A stretch of DNA of 24,527 bases from UBA668 sp046086305. GTDB taxonomy: Bacteria > Actinomycetota > Acidimicrobiia > Acidimicrobiales > Ilumatobacteraceae. Made by a program: the position numbers and the translations under genes. The DNA lies in NCBI GenBank assembly GCA_046086305.1, contig JBJSXI010000069.1, positions 1 to 24,527 on the forward strand. The letters run 5' to 3'. The notes below the pieces were generated by a model that saw only the letters and a program-made list of their open reading frames with translations, made no database searches and was not told the DNA's origin. This document shows positions 1-6,497 of this stretch, in pieces (within the stretch, counting starts at the first letter, position 1; each line of letters begins with the position of its first letter).

Positions 1-32
1 CCTTCGCGGGATGGTCCCGTTCCCAAAGAGCT

Positions 33-50
33 CCTGGGGTGTTCCCCTGG
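33..50 (-). terminator. Weak hairpin downstream of the BMP lipoprotein gene
   Basis: Bases 33-39 and 44-50 can pair as a 7-bp stem with one central T-T mismatch and a 4-base loop (CC-T-GGGG / CCCC-T-GG). It lies about 35 bases beyond the stop codon of the minus-strand lipoprotein gene, where a terminator would sit. Reading the minus strand there is only a TTT run after it, not a proper T-tract, so it is a poor intrinsic terminator. The rest of bases 1-84 shows nothing else recognisable. Confidence 0.2.
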
Positions 51-84
51 GCGCTCCACGACATTTCGATGAATTGACTTCGAC

Positions 85-1098
85 TTACGGTGCGGTCGGC
101 ACCACGATCGTGCCGGCGATGATCTCGGCCTTCAGGGCGTCGAGTTCGTCGACGAAGTCCGCCAGGTAGCCACCCGAGGTCGAGTAGCCGACACCGTCGG
201 ACTTCAGGTCGTAGGTGACGAAGCCACCGCTGAAGGTGCCCTCCTTGAAGGCCTTGGTCGTCTCGTAGACCGCGACGTCGACCCGCTTGAGCATCGAGGT
301 GAGGATGTGCTCCTGCTGCTCGGCCGTGGCGGTGAGGTACTGGTCGCTGTCGACGCCGATGGCCCACTTGTCGGCCTCGACGGCCGCCTCGATGGTGCCC
401 TGGCCCGACCCACCGGCTGCGGTGTAGATGACCTCGACGCCGTCGGCGTACCAGCCGAGGGCGATCTCCTTGGCCTTGTCGGGCGAACCCCACGCAGCGT
501 TGTCACCGGCCGCACCGAGGTACTGCACCTCGACGGTCATGTTCGGGTTGATCTTCTTCGCGCCCGCCGTGTAGCCAGCCTCGAACTTCTTGATCAGGTC
601 GATCTCCTGACCACCGATGAAGCCGATCTTGTCGCAACCGCACGCCAGCGCAGCGGCTGCACCGACGAGGTACGAACCCTCCTGCTCGGCGAACGACAGC
701 ATGGCCACGTTGGTCGGGGCGTTCTCGATGAAGCCGTCGACGATCGCGTAGCTCACGTTCGGGTTCGCGGCAGCGACGGTCGCGAGGCTCTCGCCGAACG
801 CGAAACCGACGGCGATGATCGGGTTGGCCCCACCGCTCGAGAGGGTCTCGAGGTTCGGCTTGCGGTCGTCGGCCGTGGCGGCCTCGAGTTCCTTCAGATC
901 GACGCCGAGCTCGGTCTTGGCCTTGTCGGCGCCGCGTGCTGCGGAGTCGTTGAAGGTGCCGTCGCCGCGACCGCCGGTGTCGAACGCGATCCCGAGCGTG
1001 ATACCGCCCGAGCCGCCCTCGTCGTCACCGCACGATGCGGCGACGAGACCGATGCTCGCGACGACTGCGAGCGCTACGAAGCGCTTGCTGGTGCGCAT
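85..1098 (-). CDS. BMP family (PnrA-like) substrate-binding lipoprotein
   Basis: This is a secreted, lipid-anchored substrate-binding protein of the basic membrane protein (BMP/PnrA) family, whose characterised members capture nucleosides for an ABC importer at the outer face of the membrane. The 337-residue product starts with a basic n-region, a hydrophobic stretch and a lipobox ending in Cys23 (LVAASC), followed by an acidic/Gly linker. The mature part starts TLGIAFDTGGRGDGTFND, typical of the family, and contains the GFIGG and VIYTAAGGSGQG segments of the periplasmic-binding fold. The start at 1098 is chosen because GGGGGAG lies 7 bases upstream and the signal peptide begins there; a longer reading frame upstream adds only non-signal sequence. 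No permease or ATPase gene for it is present, so the partner genes lie elsewhere or beyond the left edge. Nucleoside specificity is family inference. Confidence 0.9.
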   Translation of the reverse strand: MRTSKRFVALAVVASIGLVAASCGDDEGGSGGITLGIAFDTGGRGDGTFNDSAARGADKAKTELGVDLKELEAATADDRKPNLETLSSGGANPIIAVGFAFGESLATVAAANPNVSYAIVDGFIENAPTNVAMLSFAEQEGSYLVGAAAALACGCDKIGFIGGQEIDLIKKFEAGYTAGAKKINPNMTVEVQYLGAAGDNAAWGSPDKAKEIALGWYADGVEVIYTAAGGSGQGTIEAAVEADKWAIGVDSDQYLTATAEQQEHILTSMLKRVDVAVYETTKAFKEGTFSGGFVTYDLKSDGVGYSTSGGYLADFVDELDALKAEIIAGTIVVPTAP

Positions 1099-1134
1099 AT
1101 ATGTCTCCCCCTCTGGAAGTGTTGTGGTGAGGCG

Positions 1135-1140
1135 AGCATA
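1135..1140 (-). promoter_or_regulatory. Probable -10 element of the BMP lipoprotein gene
   Basis: TATGCT on the minus strand lies about 37 bases before the ATG, giving a leader of roughly 30 bases that contains the strong GGGGGAG ribosome-binding site. No convincing -35 hexamer is visible at 16-18 bases upstream. Confidence 0.4.
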
Positions 1141-1186
1141 GTCACACCGGGCACTGCCGGATCCGGTCGACCCGGTGCAGTTCGGC

Positions 1187-1777
1187 TCAGCGGAGGTCGG
1201 CGAGGACGACCAGGGTGGCGGCGATCCAGCCGCCGAGTGCGCCGAGGTGCTCGTCGAGCAGGCTGCTCGTCCCGTCCGCGAGTACGGCCTCGGCCAACTC
1301 GTAGAGCCCCTCGTAGGTGACCTCGACGGCGTGGTTCGGCCCACCGGCCGGCTCGTCGCCGGGGTCGTCGGGGAAGGCCATCTCGACGGTGATCCCGGCC
1401 CGCTCGAGGCGGCCGTCGCCGATCAGCGGGCTCGTGGTCGGGGTCGCCTCGGCGACACGGACGTGGTCGGGTGGACCCGACAGGTTCTGGACCCGGAAGA
1501 CCACCTCGATCTCGATCGCGGGGAGGCGTTCGAGCACCTCGTCGACGTACCACTGGCGGTACGCCGTCTGGCTCCACGTCGGCCAGTCGCAGGTGATGTG
1601 GGCCACCACATCGGGCGGCAACCCCTCTCCGGGGAGGCCGTAGCTCGTCTCCCACGTGAGATCGCCGAGCAGCACATCGGCCTGGAAGTGCTCCTCGAAG
1701 GGTTGGCGCTCCAAGAAGGCGGCCTCGAATGCGTCACGGAGCGCCCCGATGGCGTCGGTGAACACGTGATCGAGCAC
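1187..1777 (-). CDS. Hypothetical protein, 196 aa, acidic
   Basis: I do not recognise this protein. The frame can be extended to 2047, but that would run far into the opposite-strand crotonase gene. I start it at the GTG at 1777 because TACCGT, a good actinobacterial -10, sits 7 bases before it, giving a leaderless transcript like other genes in this window. The 196-residue product has no signal peptide or membrane segment. It is rich in Asp/Glu, with several Trp in the middle (a WETSYG stretch, then DWPTWSQTAYRQWYVDEVLE) and alternating hydrophobic residues after that, which suggests a soluble alpha/beta protein. It diverges from the crotonase gene with 49 bases between them and ends 88 bases before the BMP lipoprotein start. 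Coding is supported by GC-rich third positions in this frame; the function is unknown. Confidence 0.6.
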   Translation of the reverse strand: MLDHVFTDAIGALRDAFEAAFLERQPFEEHFQADVLLGDLTWETSYGLPGEGLPPDVVAHITCDWPTWSQTAYRQWYVDEVLERLPAIEIEVVFRVQNLSGPPDHVRVAEATPTTSPLIGDGRLERAGITVEMAFPDDPGDEPAGGPNHAVEVTYEGLYELAEAVLADGTSSLLDEHLGALGGWIAATLVVLADLR

Positions 1778-1784
1778 GGCGCCG

Positions 1785-1790
1785 ACGGTA
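1785..1790 (-). promoter_or_regulatory. -10 element of a leaderless gene (hypothetical protein)
   Basis: TACCGT on the minus strand is followed by 7 bases and then the GTG at 1777. It matches the TANNNT pattern of actinobacterial -10 elements, and the spacing puts the transcript start at the start codon. There is no Shine-Dalgarno sequence at this GTG. Confidence 0.4.
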
Positions 1791-1813
1791 GCGGGCGTCG
1801 CAGCCTGCCCCGC

Positions 1814-1819
1814 TACGGT
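1814..1819 (+). promoter_or_regulatory. -10 element of a leaderless gene (crotonase family)
   Basis: TACGGT is followed by 7 bases and the GTG at 1827. It mirrors the divergent TACCGT 23 bases away. It supports the GTG at 1827 over the GTG at 1818, which overlaps the hexamer itself. Confidence 0.4.
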
Positions 1820-1826
1820 GACGGCC

Positions 1827-2585
1827 GTGCCGCTCGTCGACGTCTCCACCTCCGCCGGTGTCACCACACTCACCCTGGCCAACCCGGCGGGCCGCAACAC
1901 ACTCACCGCCCCGATGGTCGAGGGGATCGTGGCTGCGATGGACGCAGCCGAGGCCGATCCTTCGGTGGGCGCGGTCGTCGTGACGGGTTCGGGTCCGGCG
2001 TTCTGCGCCGGTGCCGACCTCGGCAATCTCGCCGAGGCCACGCGCAAGAGTCTCGGCGAGATCTACGAGGGGTTCTTGCGCATCGCGCGCAGCCCACTGC
2101 CGACCCTCGCCGCGGTGAACGGTCCGGCCGTCGGTGCGGGGATGAACCTCGCGCTGAGCTGTGATGTCCGCCTCGCGGCGCGCAGCGCCCGGTTCGACAC
2201 GCGCTTCTTGCAGATCGGCCTGCACCCCGGTGGCGGCCACACGTGGATGCTGCGCCGCATCGTCGGTCCGCAGGCCGCGTTCGCGACCGCCGTGTTCGGT
2301 GAGGTCGTCGACGGCGCCGAGGCCGAACGGATCGGCTTGGTGCACCGCTGCGTCGACGACGATGCGCTCGCCGAGGCCGCCCAGGCCATGGCTGCCCGCG
2401 CTGCGTCGGCACCCCGCGAGCTCGTCATCGAGGTGAAGCGCACGCTGCTCGACATGGCGACGGTGACGTCGCATCCCGAGGCCGTCGACCGCGAGTTGAC
2501 GCCGCAGGTGTGGAGCACGCGACAGCCGTGGTTCGCCGAGCGCATCGCCGCCCTGCAGCGCCGCATCAGCGGCAGCGGTTCCTGA
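1827..2585 (+). CDS. Crotonase-fold protein (enoyl-CoA hydratase/isomerase family)
   Basis: This is a 252-residue member of the crotonase superfamily, which binds acyl-CoA and stabilises an enolate in an oxyanion hole. The first oxyanion-hole segment (GSGPAFCAGADL) and the second (GPAVGAGMNLALSCDVRLAA) are both clear. However, the two glutamates used by enoyl-CoA hydratases are not at their usual places: the segment that normally reads PExxLG is FLQIGLHPGGG here, and the second Glu position aligns with Ala. It is therefore likely not a classical hydratase, although it may be an isomerase, a hydrolase or an inactive acyl-CoA-binding homologue. The start is the GTG at 1827, with a -10 hexamer 7 bases upstream; the GTG at 1818 is the alternative and adds three residues. 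It is monocistronic, with no other fatty-acid gene nearby. Confidence 0.87.
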   Translation: MPLVDVSTSAGVTTLTLANPAGRNTLTAPMVEGIVAAMDAAEADPSVGAVVVTGSGPAFCAGADLGNLAEATRKSLGEIYEGFLRIARSPLPTLAAVNGPAVGAGMNLALSCDVRLAARSARFDTRFLQIGLHPGGGHTWMLRRIVGPQAAFATAVFGEVVDGAEAERIGLVHRCVDDDALAEAAQAMAARAASAPRELVIEVKRTLLDMATVTSHPEAVDRELTPQVWSTRQPWFAERIAALQRRISGSGS

Positions 2586-2685
2586 CGGAGAAATCGCGCA
2601 CAACTGTTACGCCGGTCGAACGCGACCGCGACGAAGGTGACCTACCGTTCTTCCACGGCACAGCCGTTCACGAACGGAGGTATCC

Positions 2686-2997
2686 ATGAGCCAGCGTCAC
2701 CGCACCCGGGCCCTGCAGCCGCCGAAGATGGACCTGCGGGCCCATGCGCACAACGAGCGGCACCGCATCCACAGTGAGCTCCACACCGTCGCCCAGCAGG
2801 TCAGTGCCGGTGTCGAGCCCGATGAGGTGCACGAGCCGGGACGGGCGTGGGTCCCCGAGCACCGCCCGCACACCGGTCGGGGTCGCGCCGAGCGCGGCAC
2901 CACACTGCGGCACTGGAAGTTGAAGGCGTGGAAGCGCCGCAGTGCGGTGCGCAGGGCCAAGGCGCAGGCGCTGCGCGCCGTGGCAGAACGAGCCTGA
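2686..2997 (+). CDS. Small, very basic hypothetical protein, 103 aa
   Basis: I cannot assign a function. The ATG is preceded by a near-perfect Shine-Dalgarno (GGAGG, 6 bases away), which strongly supports translation. The 103-residue product is rich in Arg, His and Lys throughout, starts with a His/Arg-rich stretch (MSQRHRTRALQPPK) and ends with a predicted basic helix (KLKAWKRRSAVRRAKAQALR) that could bind nucleic acid or an acidic surface. There are no cysteines, no membrane segment and no signal peptide. It stands alone, 100 bases after the crotonase gene, with a possible -10 (TACCGT, 2643-2648) giving a leader of about 30 bases. Its stop is only 9 bases from the convergent acetyltransferase stop. 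A nucleoid- or RNA-associated role is a guess from composition only. Confidence 0.7.
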   Translation: MSQRHRTRALQPPKMDLRAHAHNERHRIHSELHTVAQQVSAGVEPDEVHEPGRAWVPEHRPHTGRGRAERGTTLRHWKLKAWKRRSAVRRAKAQALRAVAERA

Positions 2998-3006
2998 GCG
3001 CCGAGG

Positions 3007-3630
3007 TCAGAGCCACACGCGCGACAGCGCGGCGCACCGGTCGTCCCACTCCTCGGCAGTGATCGCGTAGCGCACGTGGTCCTCCCAGGTGCCGTTGATC
3101 TCGAGGAAGCGCAGGGCCGTGCCCTCGTCGCGGAATCCGAGCACCTCCATCACCCGTCGGCTGTTGTGATTACGCGGGACGATGCACACTTCGATGCGGT
3201 GGAGGTGGAGTTGCTCGAAGGCGAAGCGGCAGACGACCACGACGGCCTCGGCGATGTAGCGGTTCCCGGCCTTGGCCCGATCGATCCAATAGCCGATCGT
3301 CGCCGACTGCTGGGCGCCGCGGACGATGCCGTTGAGGTTCACCTCGCCTGCGAGGTCCGGCCCGACGAACAGACCGAGACCGATCGCCACCCCGGCGAGG
3401 CGCTCTCGGTCGCGGGCGTGGCATCGAGCGACGAATGCATCGCGGTCGCGGGTCGGATCGAGCATGCCGACCGGACGCAGCGGCTCCCACGGGGTGAGCC
3501 ACTCCTCGTTGCGCCGTCGAACCTCGCTCCACTGCTCCCAGTCCGCTGAGGTGAGCGGACGCAGCACGATGCGCCTCCCGTAGAGGCGCAACGCGGCGCC
3601 GAGTTGCTGTGCCGGATGCCCTGTCGTCAT
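3007..3630 (-). CDS. GNAT acetyltransferase, RimJ/RimL type
   Basis: This 207-residue cytoplasmic enzyme belongs to the GNAT acetyltransferases that move the acetyl group of acetyl-CoA to an amine, often a protein N-terminus in the RimJ/RimL branch. Visible family features are the opening strand GRRIVLRPLTSADWEQW, the strand pair GEVNLNGIVRGAQQSATIGYWID, the acetyl-CoA-binding loop and helix (AKAGNRYIAEAVVVVCRFAF), and the closing HRIEVCIVPRNHNSRRVMEVLGFRDEG motif. This is the full length for the family. The ATG at 3630 overlaps the previous gene's stop as TGATG, which points to translational coupling and decides the start over a longer reading frame. It is the last gene of the mocA-coxG-DUF501 operon. 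The substrate cannot be read from the sequence. Confidence 0.9.
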   Translation of the reverse strand: MTTGHPAQQLGAALRLYGRRIVLRPLTSADWEQWSEVRRRNEEWLTPWEPLRPVGMLDPTRDRDAFVARCHARDRERLAGVAIGLGLFVGPDLAGEVNLNGIVRGAQQSATIGYWIDRAKAGNRYIAEAVVVVCRFAFEQLHLHRIEVCIVPRNHNSRRVMEVLGFRDEGTALRFLEINGTWEDHVRYAITAEEWDDRCAALSRVWL

Positions 3631-4091
3631 CAGCCGACCACCGCCGCATCGTCGAGATCGAAGTGGCGCATGACGCCGACGAGCCAGCAGCACGCCCCGA
3701 GCACGTCGTGGACCCACTCGGCCGGCAGGCCCGGGTTGCGCGCCCGATCGGCACGCGCCTCGGTGGCCAACGTGCGGAAGACCTCCTCGGCGGCGTGTCG
3801 GTCGAGTCGGAAGGGCAACGCCGGCGCACCGCCCACCTCGACGGCGGCGACGACGAGGGCCGACGCACCGGCGAACTCGATCCCGCCGGCCGCCGCACCC
3901 GGGAGGGCACGTGAGACGTCGTCGAGGTGATCGAGTACCAGGCCGATGGCGTTCGACAGGTCGGCCGGGTCCGGCGGGTCCCCGGCGATCGAGGCTGCCA
4001 GCGACTGCGCGCCGATGGGCACGTCGTGCCGATCCTCACCCCTGCGGAATGTCGCGGTGCTCGGCCCGAGTTCGATCCGCAGTGCCGTCAC
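3630..4091 (-). CDS. Degenerate Ppx/GppA-like protein (C-terminal actin-fold remnant)
   Basis: This 153-residue protein reads like the second actin-fold domain of an actinobacterial exopolyphosphatase with the first domain gone. The N-terminus (LRIELGPSTATF) falls where Ppx has its DIGGGSTE phosphate loop; the stretch PIGAQSLAASI aligns with the IGSVRLTERF strand. EFAGASALVVAAVEVGG takes the place of the GTAGTVTTVAAVELG loop, and the tail (AAEEVFRTLATEARADRARNPGLPAEWV, then GACCWLVGVMRHFDLD) matches the Ppx helical region closely. The phosphate-binding glycines and acidic residues are lost, so phosphatase activity is unlikely. It sits directly after DUF501, where many Actinobacteria carry ppx. 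Starts at GTG 4091, overlapping the DUF501 stop as GTGA. The alignment is from memory of the family, so the assignment is moderately sure. Confidence 0.65.
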   Translation of the reverse strand: MTALRIELGPSTATFRRGEDRHDVPIGAQSLAASIAGDPPDPADLSNAIGLVLDHLDDVSRALPGAAAGGIEFAGASALVVAAVEVGGAPALPFRLDRHAAEEVFRTLATEARADRARNPGLPAEWVHDVLGACCWLVGVMRHFDLDDAAVVG

Positions 4092-4564
4092 GGTCGGTCC
4101 TCGGCGGCCGCGGTGTCGGCGAGCTGTTCGGCCACCCATCGACCGACCGGGTCGTCGCCGCCGGCGAGGTACCACGCGTAGTGCGCGTGGAGACACTTGA
4201 CACCCGTGCGTGTACCGCCGACGCCCCCGGTTGCGCGAGGTCCATGATGGTCGGCGGGCACGAGAGCGTCGCGTTCGAAGGCGTACCGGTGATGCGCCGC
4301 AGCGAGCTCCGCCGGATCGACCTCGGCCTCGGCGCGTCGCACGCCACCAGCGGCCTCGAGGCGCCCGACCCGCAGCGCGGCCTCGCGGCCGACGAGCCAG
4401 TACAGGGTGGGCATCGGGGTCCCGTCGTCGAGGAACGGGGCGTTCCGGACGACCACCGGGTCACCGTGGTCGTCGCGCACGACCACCTCGAACGCGCCCT
4501 GTGGAACACGACCGATGAGTTCGGCGACACGCGCGCGGTCGGCCGACGATGCCGGCGCGATCAC
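4088..4564 (-). CDS. DUF501 family protein
   Basis: This 158-residue protein is a clear DUF501 (PF04417) member, a family found essentially in Actinobacteria and usually encoded next to ftsB/divIC and ppx. The signature stretches are RVPQGAFEVVVRDDHGDPVV, RNAPFLDDGTPMPTLYWLVG, RLEAAGGVRRAEAEVDPAEL and the Cys/His-containing GVGGTRTGVKCLHAHYAWYL near the C-terminus. The biochemical function is unknown; the conserved Cys-x-His-x-His suggests a metal or nucleophile site. The GTG start at 4564 overlaps the coxG stop as GTGA; the frame is open further upstream but that part lies antiparallel-free inside coxG and is arginine-rich noise. Unusually, its upstream neighbours are mocA and coxG rather than the cell-division gene. 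Confidence 0.92.
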   Translation of the reverse strand: MIAPASSADRARVAELIGRVPQGAFEVVVRDDHGDPVVVRNAPFLDDGTPMPTLYWLVGREAALRVGRLEAAGGVRRAEAEVDPAELAAAHHRYAFERDALVPADHHGPRATGGVGGTRTGVKCLHAHYAWYLAGGDDPVGRWVAEQLADTAAAEDRP

Positions 4565-5136
4565 CGCAGCCAGAGCCACGCCAGCACGACGACGGCGGCG
4601 ACGCCGACGACGAGGGGGACGAGGCGCTTGGCGACCGCTGCGCCGGCAACACTCGACAACTCGAGGGCGGCCGCCGGCGCCGTCGGCTGGTCGGCGAGCA
4701 TCGCGTCGAGATTGTTGGCGAACTGGGCCATCAGCTTCTCGCTGACGTCGCCCATGATCCCGCGACCGAACTGGGCGACCTTGCCGGTGACGTGCAGTTC
4801 GGTCGTGACCATGCATCGGGTGCGCGATGCGTCGAGTGCTTCGAGTTGCGCGGTGATCAACGCGTCGGCATTGCCCTTGCCGGTCGTGTCGCGACCCTGA
4901 CCCTTCAGGACGGCGCGGTGTGCGGTGTCGTCACGCTCGACGAAGTGGGCCTGCCCGCGGAACGCGGTCGAGATCGGACCCAACTTCACCTTGACGACAC
5001 CCGAGTACGTCTCACCGTCGACGCCCTCGAGTTGGGCTCCGGGAAGGCACGGGGCGATCCGCTCGACATCGGTGAGGACTGCCCAGGCCTCGTCGATGGG
5101 GCGGTTGACGGTGAATTCGTTCAGCAGCCGTTCCAT
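4561..5136 (-). CDS. coxG: CoxG-like SRPBCC protein with C-terminal membrane anchor
   Basis: This 191-residue protein belongs to the carbon monoxide dehydrogenase subunit G family (SRPBCC/START fold). In Oligotropha, CoxG helps attach the Mo hydroxylase to the inner face of the membrane. The N-terminal fold is clear: MERLLNEFTVNRPIDEAWAVLTDVERIAPCLPGAQLEGVDG, then the strand KVKLGPISTAFRGQAHF, and the C-terminal helix GKVAQFGRGIMGDVSEKLMAQFANNLDAML. A linker of Ala/Pro leads to a hydrophobic segment near residues 170-190 (VPLVVGVAAVVVLAWLWL), a likely membrane anchor at the very end. The ATG at 5136 lies inside the last codons of mocA (16-bp overlap), so the two are translationally coupled. 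It supports the Mo-hydroxylase genes elsewhere in the window. Confidence 0.92.
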   Translation of the reverse strand: MERLLNEFTVNRPIDEAWAVLTDVERIAPCLPGAQLEGVDGETYSGVVKVKLGPISTAFRGQAHFVERDDTAHRAVLKGQGRDTTGKGNADALITAQLEALDASRTRCMVTTELHVTGKVAQFGRGIMGDVSEKLMAQFANNLDAMLADQPTAPAAALELSSVAGAAVAKRLVPLVVGVAAVVVLAWLWLR

Positions 5137-5699
5137 CGGTCGAGGTCCTCCAGCGTGTCGATGTCGGCTACCGAGCCTAGACACGCCACCCGGCACAGGT
5201 CGTCAGTGTGCTCGCGGATGACCTTTCCGGCGCCGTGGTCGCCGGCGGTCGGCAACTCGGGCCACACCGCGGCGGCGAGGCGTACCGGATGTGGTCCGGG
5301 GAGGCCGTCGTATTCGGCGACGACGACGCGGCACTGCGGCGGGGCCGCGGCGACGGCGTTCCAGGCCGAGGTCGGGATGAACGGCTGGTCGGCGAGGCCG
5401 ACGGTGAGCGCATCGGCACCGGCGGCGCGTGCGGCGGCCACGGCCACCTGCAGCGAGCCGGCCTGGCCGTCGGCCCATGCCGCGTGGTGCAGTCGTTCGA
5501 CCCGGGTCGCCAGCGCCGGCGGGACGACGAGATCGACCGCACCCGTCACGAGCACGATCCGGTCGAACATGGCGGCGGCGACCGCCTCGAGGGCGTGCTG
5601 CCAGACGGGTTTCCCGTCGAGGGGGGCGAGCAGTTTGTGGGTCGACCCACCGAAGCGTGTCCCGCCGCCGGCAGCGAGGAGCGCGGCGATCCGGGGCAC
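5121..5699 (-). CDS. MocA-like molybdenum cofactor cytidylyltransferase (NTP transferase)
   Basis: This 192-residue enzyme is of the MobA/MocA nucleotidyltransferase family. MocA joins CMP to molybdopterin-Mo to make the MCD cofactor used by CO-dehydrogenase-type hydroxylases. The nucleotide-binding start IAALLAAGGGTRFGGSTHKLL has the LAAG...R.G...K signature; later the GLADQPFIPTSAWNAV segment gives the metal-binding Asp of the family (normally a D-x-P motif) and GPHPVRL matches the family's GHPVLL-like loop, with AGDHGAGKVIREH after it. A GTG start at 5699 is chosen because TAGGCT lies exactly 6 bases upstream. It is the first gene of a five-gene overlapping operon. MobA (GMP transfer) is the alternative, but coupling to coxG and the nearby xanthine-dehydrogenase-family genes favour MocA. 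Confidence 0.88.
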   Translation of the reverse strand: MPRIAALLAAGGGTRFGGSTHKLLAPLDGKPVWQHALEAVAAAMFDRIVLVTGAVDLVVPPALATRVERLHHAAWADGQAGSLQVAVAAARAAGADALTVGLADQPFIPTSAWNAVAAAPPQCRVVVAEYDGLPGPHPVRLAAAVWPELPTAGDHGAGKVIREHTDDLCRVACLGSVADIDTLEDLDRWNGC

Positions 5700-5705
5700 C
5701 TGCGC

Positions 5706-5733
5706 AGCCTAGTTCATGACGATTTCATGTCGA
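5706..5733 (-). promoter_or_regulatory. Leaderless promoter of the mocA-coxG operon
   Basis: On the minus strand TCGACA (5733-5728, five of six bases of the -35 consensus) is followed by 16 bases and TAGGCT (5711-5706), then 6 bases and the GTG start of mocA. The transcript probably begins at or next to the start codon. The -35 lies inside the inverted repeat at 5730-5762. Confidence 0.55.
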
Positions 5734-5762
5734 AAAGATGTCGACCTGACGACATATTTCGA
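5730..5762. promoter_or_regulatory. Nested inverted repeat, candidate operator between mocA and nlpC/P60 gene
   Basis: An inner perfect palindrome, ATGTCG (5738-5743) and CGACAT (5750-5755) with a 6-base loop, is enclosed by a second pair, TCGAAA (5730-5735) and TTTCGA (5757-5762). The stretch is AT-rich compared with its surroundings and lies in the 123-base divergent gap, covering the -35 of the mocA promoter. A bound repressor or activator could act on both directions. No regulator gene is adjacent. Confidence 0.4.
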
Positions 5763-5822
5763 TTTGATGACAATAGTGTAGGGGCTTCCCCGGCCCCCCG
5801 GCCCCGACCCGAGAGGAGGAGC

Positions 5823-6488
5823 ATGCGTTTCGTGCTCGCCCTCGCCGTCCTCGGCACTGTGTCTTTGACCCCTCACCTCCCTGCGGAGGCGGCTGCGGCT
5901 GCGCCCGCCGTCGGACAGCACGTCCTTTCGCCGCTCTACGGGGTGCCGATCGGTGACGACCCCCTCGCCCCGTTGGCCCTCGAGGCCGTCGAGTCGTGGC
6001 ACATCTACCTCGTCACCGGCATCCCCACCTACTTCGCCCGCCACCTCGAACTTCGTGACGACCTCGCCGCCGCAGCGGCGACTCGACTGGGGATCGACCC
6101 CCTGCGCCTGCAGCACGCATGGGCGATGGCCCCGCAGGCCAACATGCTCGTGCTGCTCACGGCGATGACCCAACTCGGCGTGTCGTACCGGACGGACACG
6201 AGCGAGCCCGGCCGGGGCTTCGACTGCTCTGGCCTGACGATGTGGGCCTGGTCGTTCGGCGGGGTCGCGCTCACCCGTAGCAGTGGCGATCAGATCCGTG
6301 AGGCCACATCTCGTGCGCCCGAGGAGGCCCAGCCCGGCGACCTGATCCACTATCCGGGTCACATCTCGCTCTATCTCGGCATCGACCGTGCCATCATCCA
6401 CTCGCCCGAGCCGGGCCGAGGAGTCGAGTTCGGCATGGTGACCGAACGCAACGGTCGACGGGTGCGCTTCGCTCACCCGCTCGACTGA
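5823..6488 (+). CDS. Secreted NlpC/P60 family peptidoglycan hydrolase
   Basis: This 221-residue exported enzyme carries an NlpC/P60 cysteine peptidase domain, which cleaves peptide cross-bridges in the cell wall, usually D-Glu-diaminopimelate bonds. A signal peptide occupies about residues 1-25 (MRFVLALAVLGTVSLTPHLPAEAA with an AxA cleavage region). The C-terminal half holds the catalytic set: Cys135 in RGFDCSGLTMWAW, His180 in YPGHISLYLG, and a third polar residue, His193, in AIIHSPEPG. The N-terminal 80 residues between signal and domain are unassigned. The ATG at 5823 has a strong GAGGAGG ribosome-binding site 5 bases away, so I reject the much longer open frame upstream. It is monocistronic, ending 9 bases from the convergent xdhC stop. 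Confidence 0.92.
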   Translation: MRFVLALAVLGTVSLTPHLPAEAAAAAPAVGQHVLSPLYGVPIGDDPLAPLALEAVESWHIYLVTGIPTYFARHLELRDDLAAAAATRLGIDPLRLQHAWAMAPQANMLVLLTAMTQLGVSYRTDTSEPGRGFDCSGLTMWAWSFGGVALTRSSGDQIREATSRAPEEAQPGDLIHYPGHISLYLGIDRAIIHSPEPGRGVEFGMVTERNGRRVRFAHPLD

Positions 6489-6497
6489 GCGACGACC

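Noticed and set aside
307..1320. 337-codon plus-strand frame opposite the BMP lipoprotein gene
   Set aside because: Same mirror effect; no ribosome-binding site, no domain, and it crosses the promoter of the real gene.
1818..1826. GTG at 1818 as the crotonase start
   Set aside because: It overlaps the probable -10 hexamer TACGGT; the GTG at 1827 has the spacing seen at other leaderless genes. The difference is three residues and not certain.
3911..4900. 329-codon plus-strand frame opposite DUF501/coxG
   Set aside because: Antisense to three overlapping real genes, with an Arg/Pro/Ala-rich low-complexity translation.
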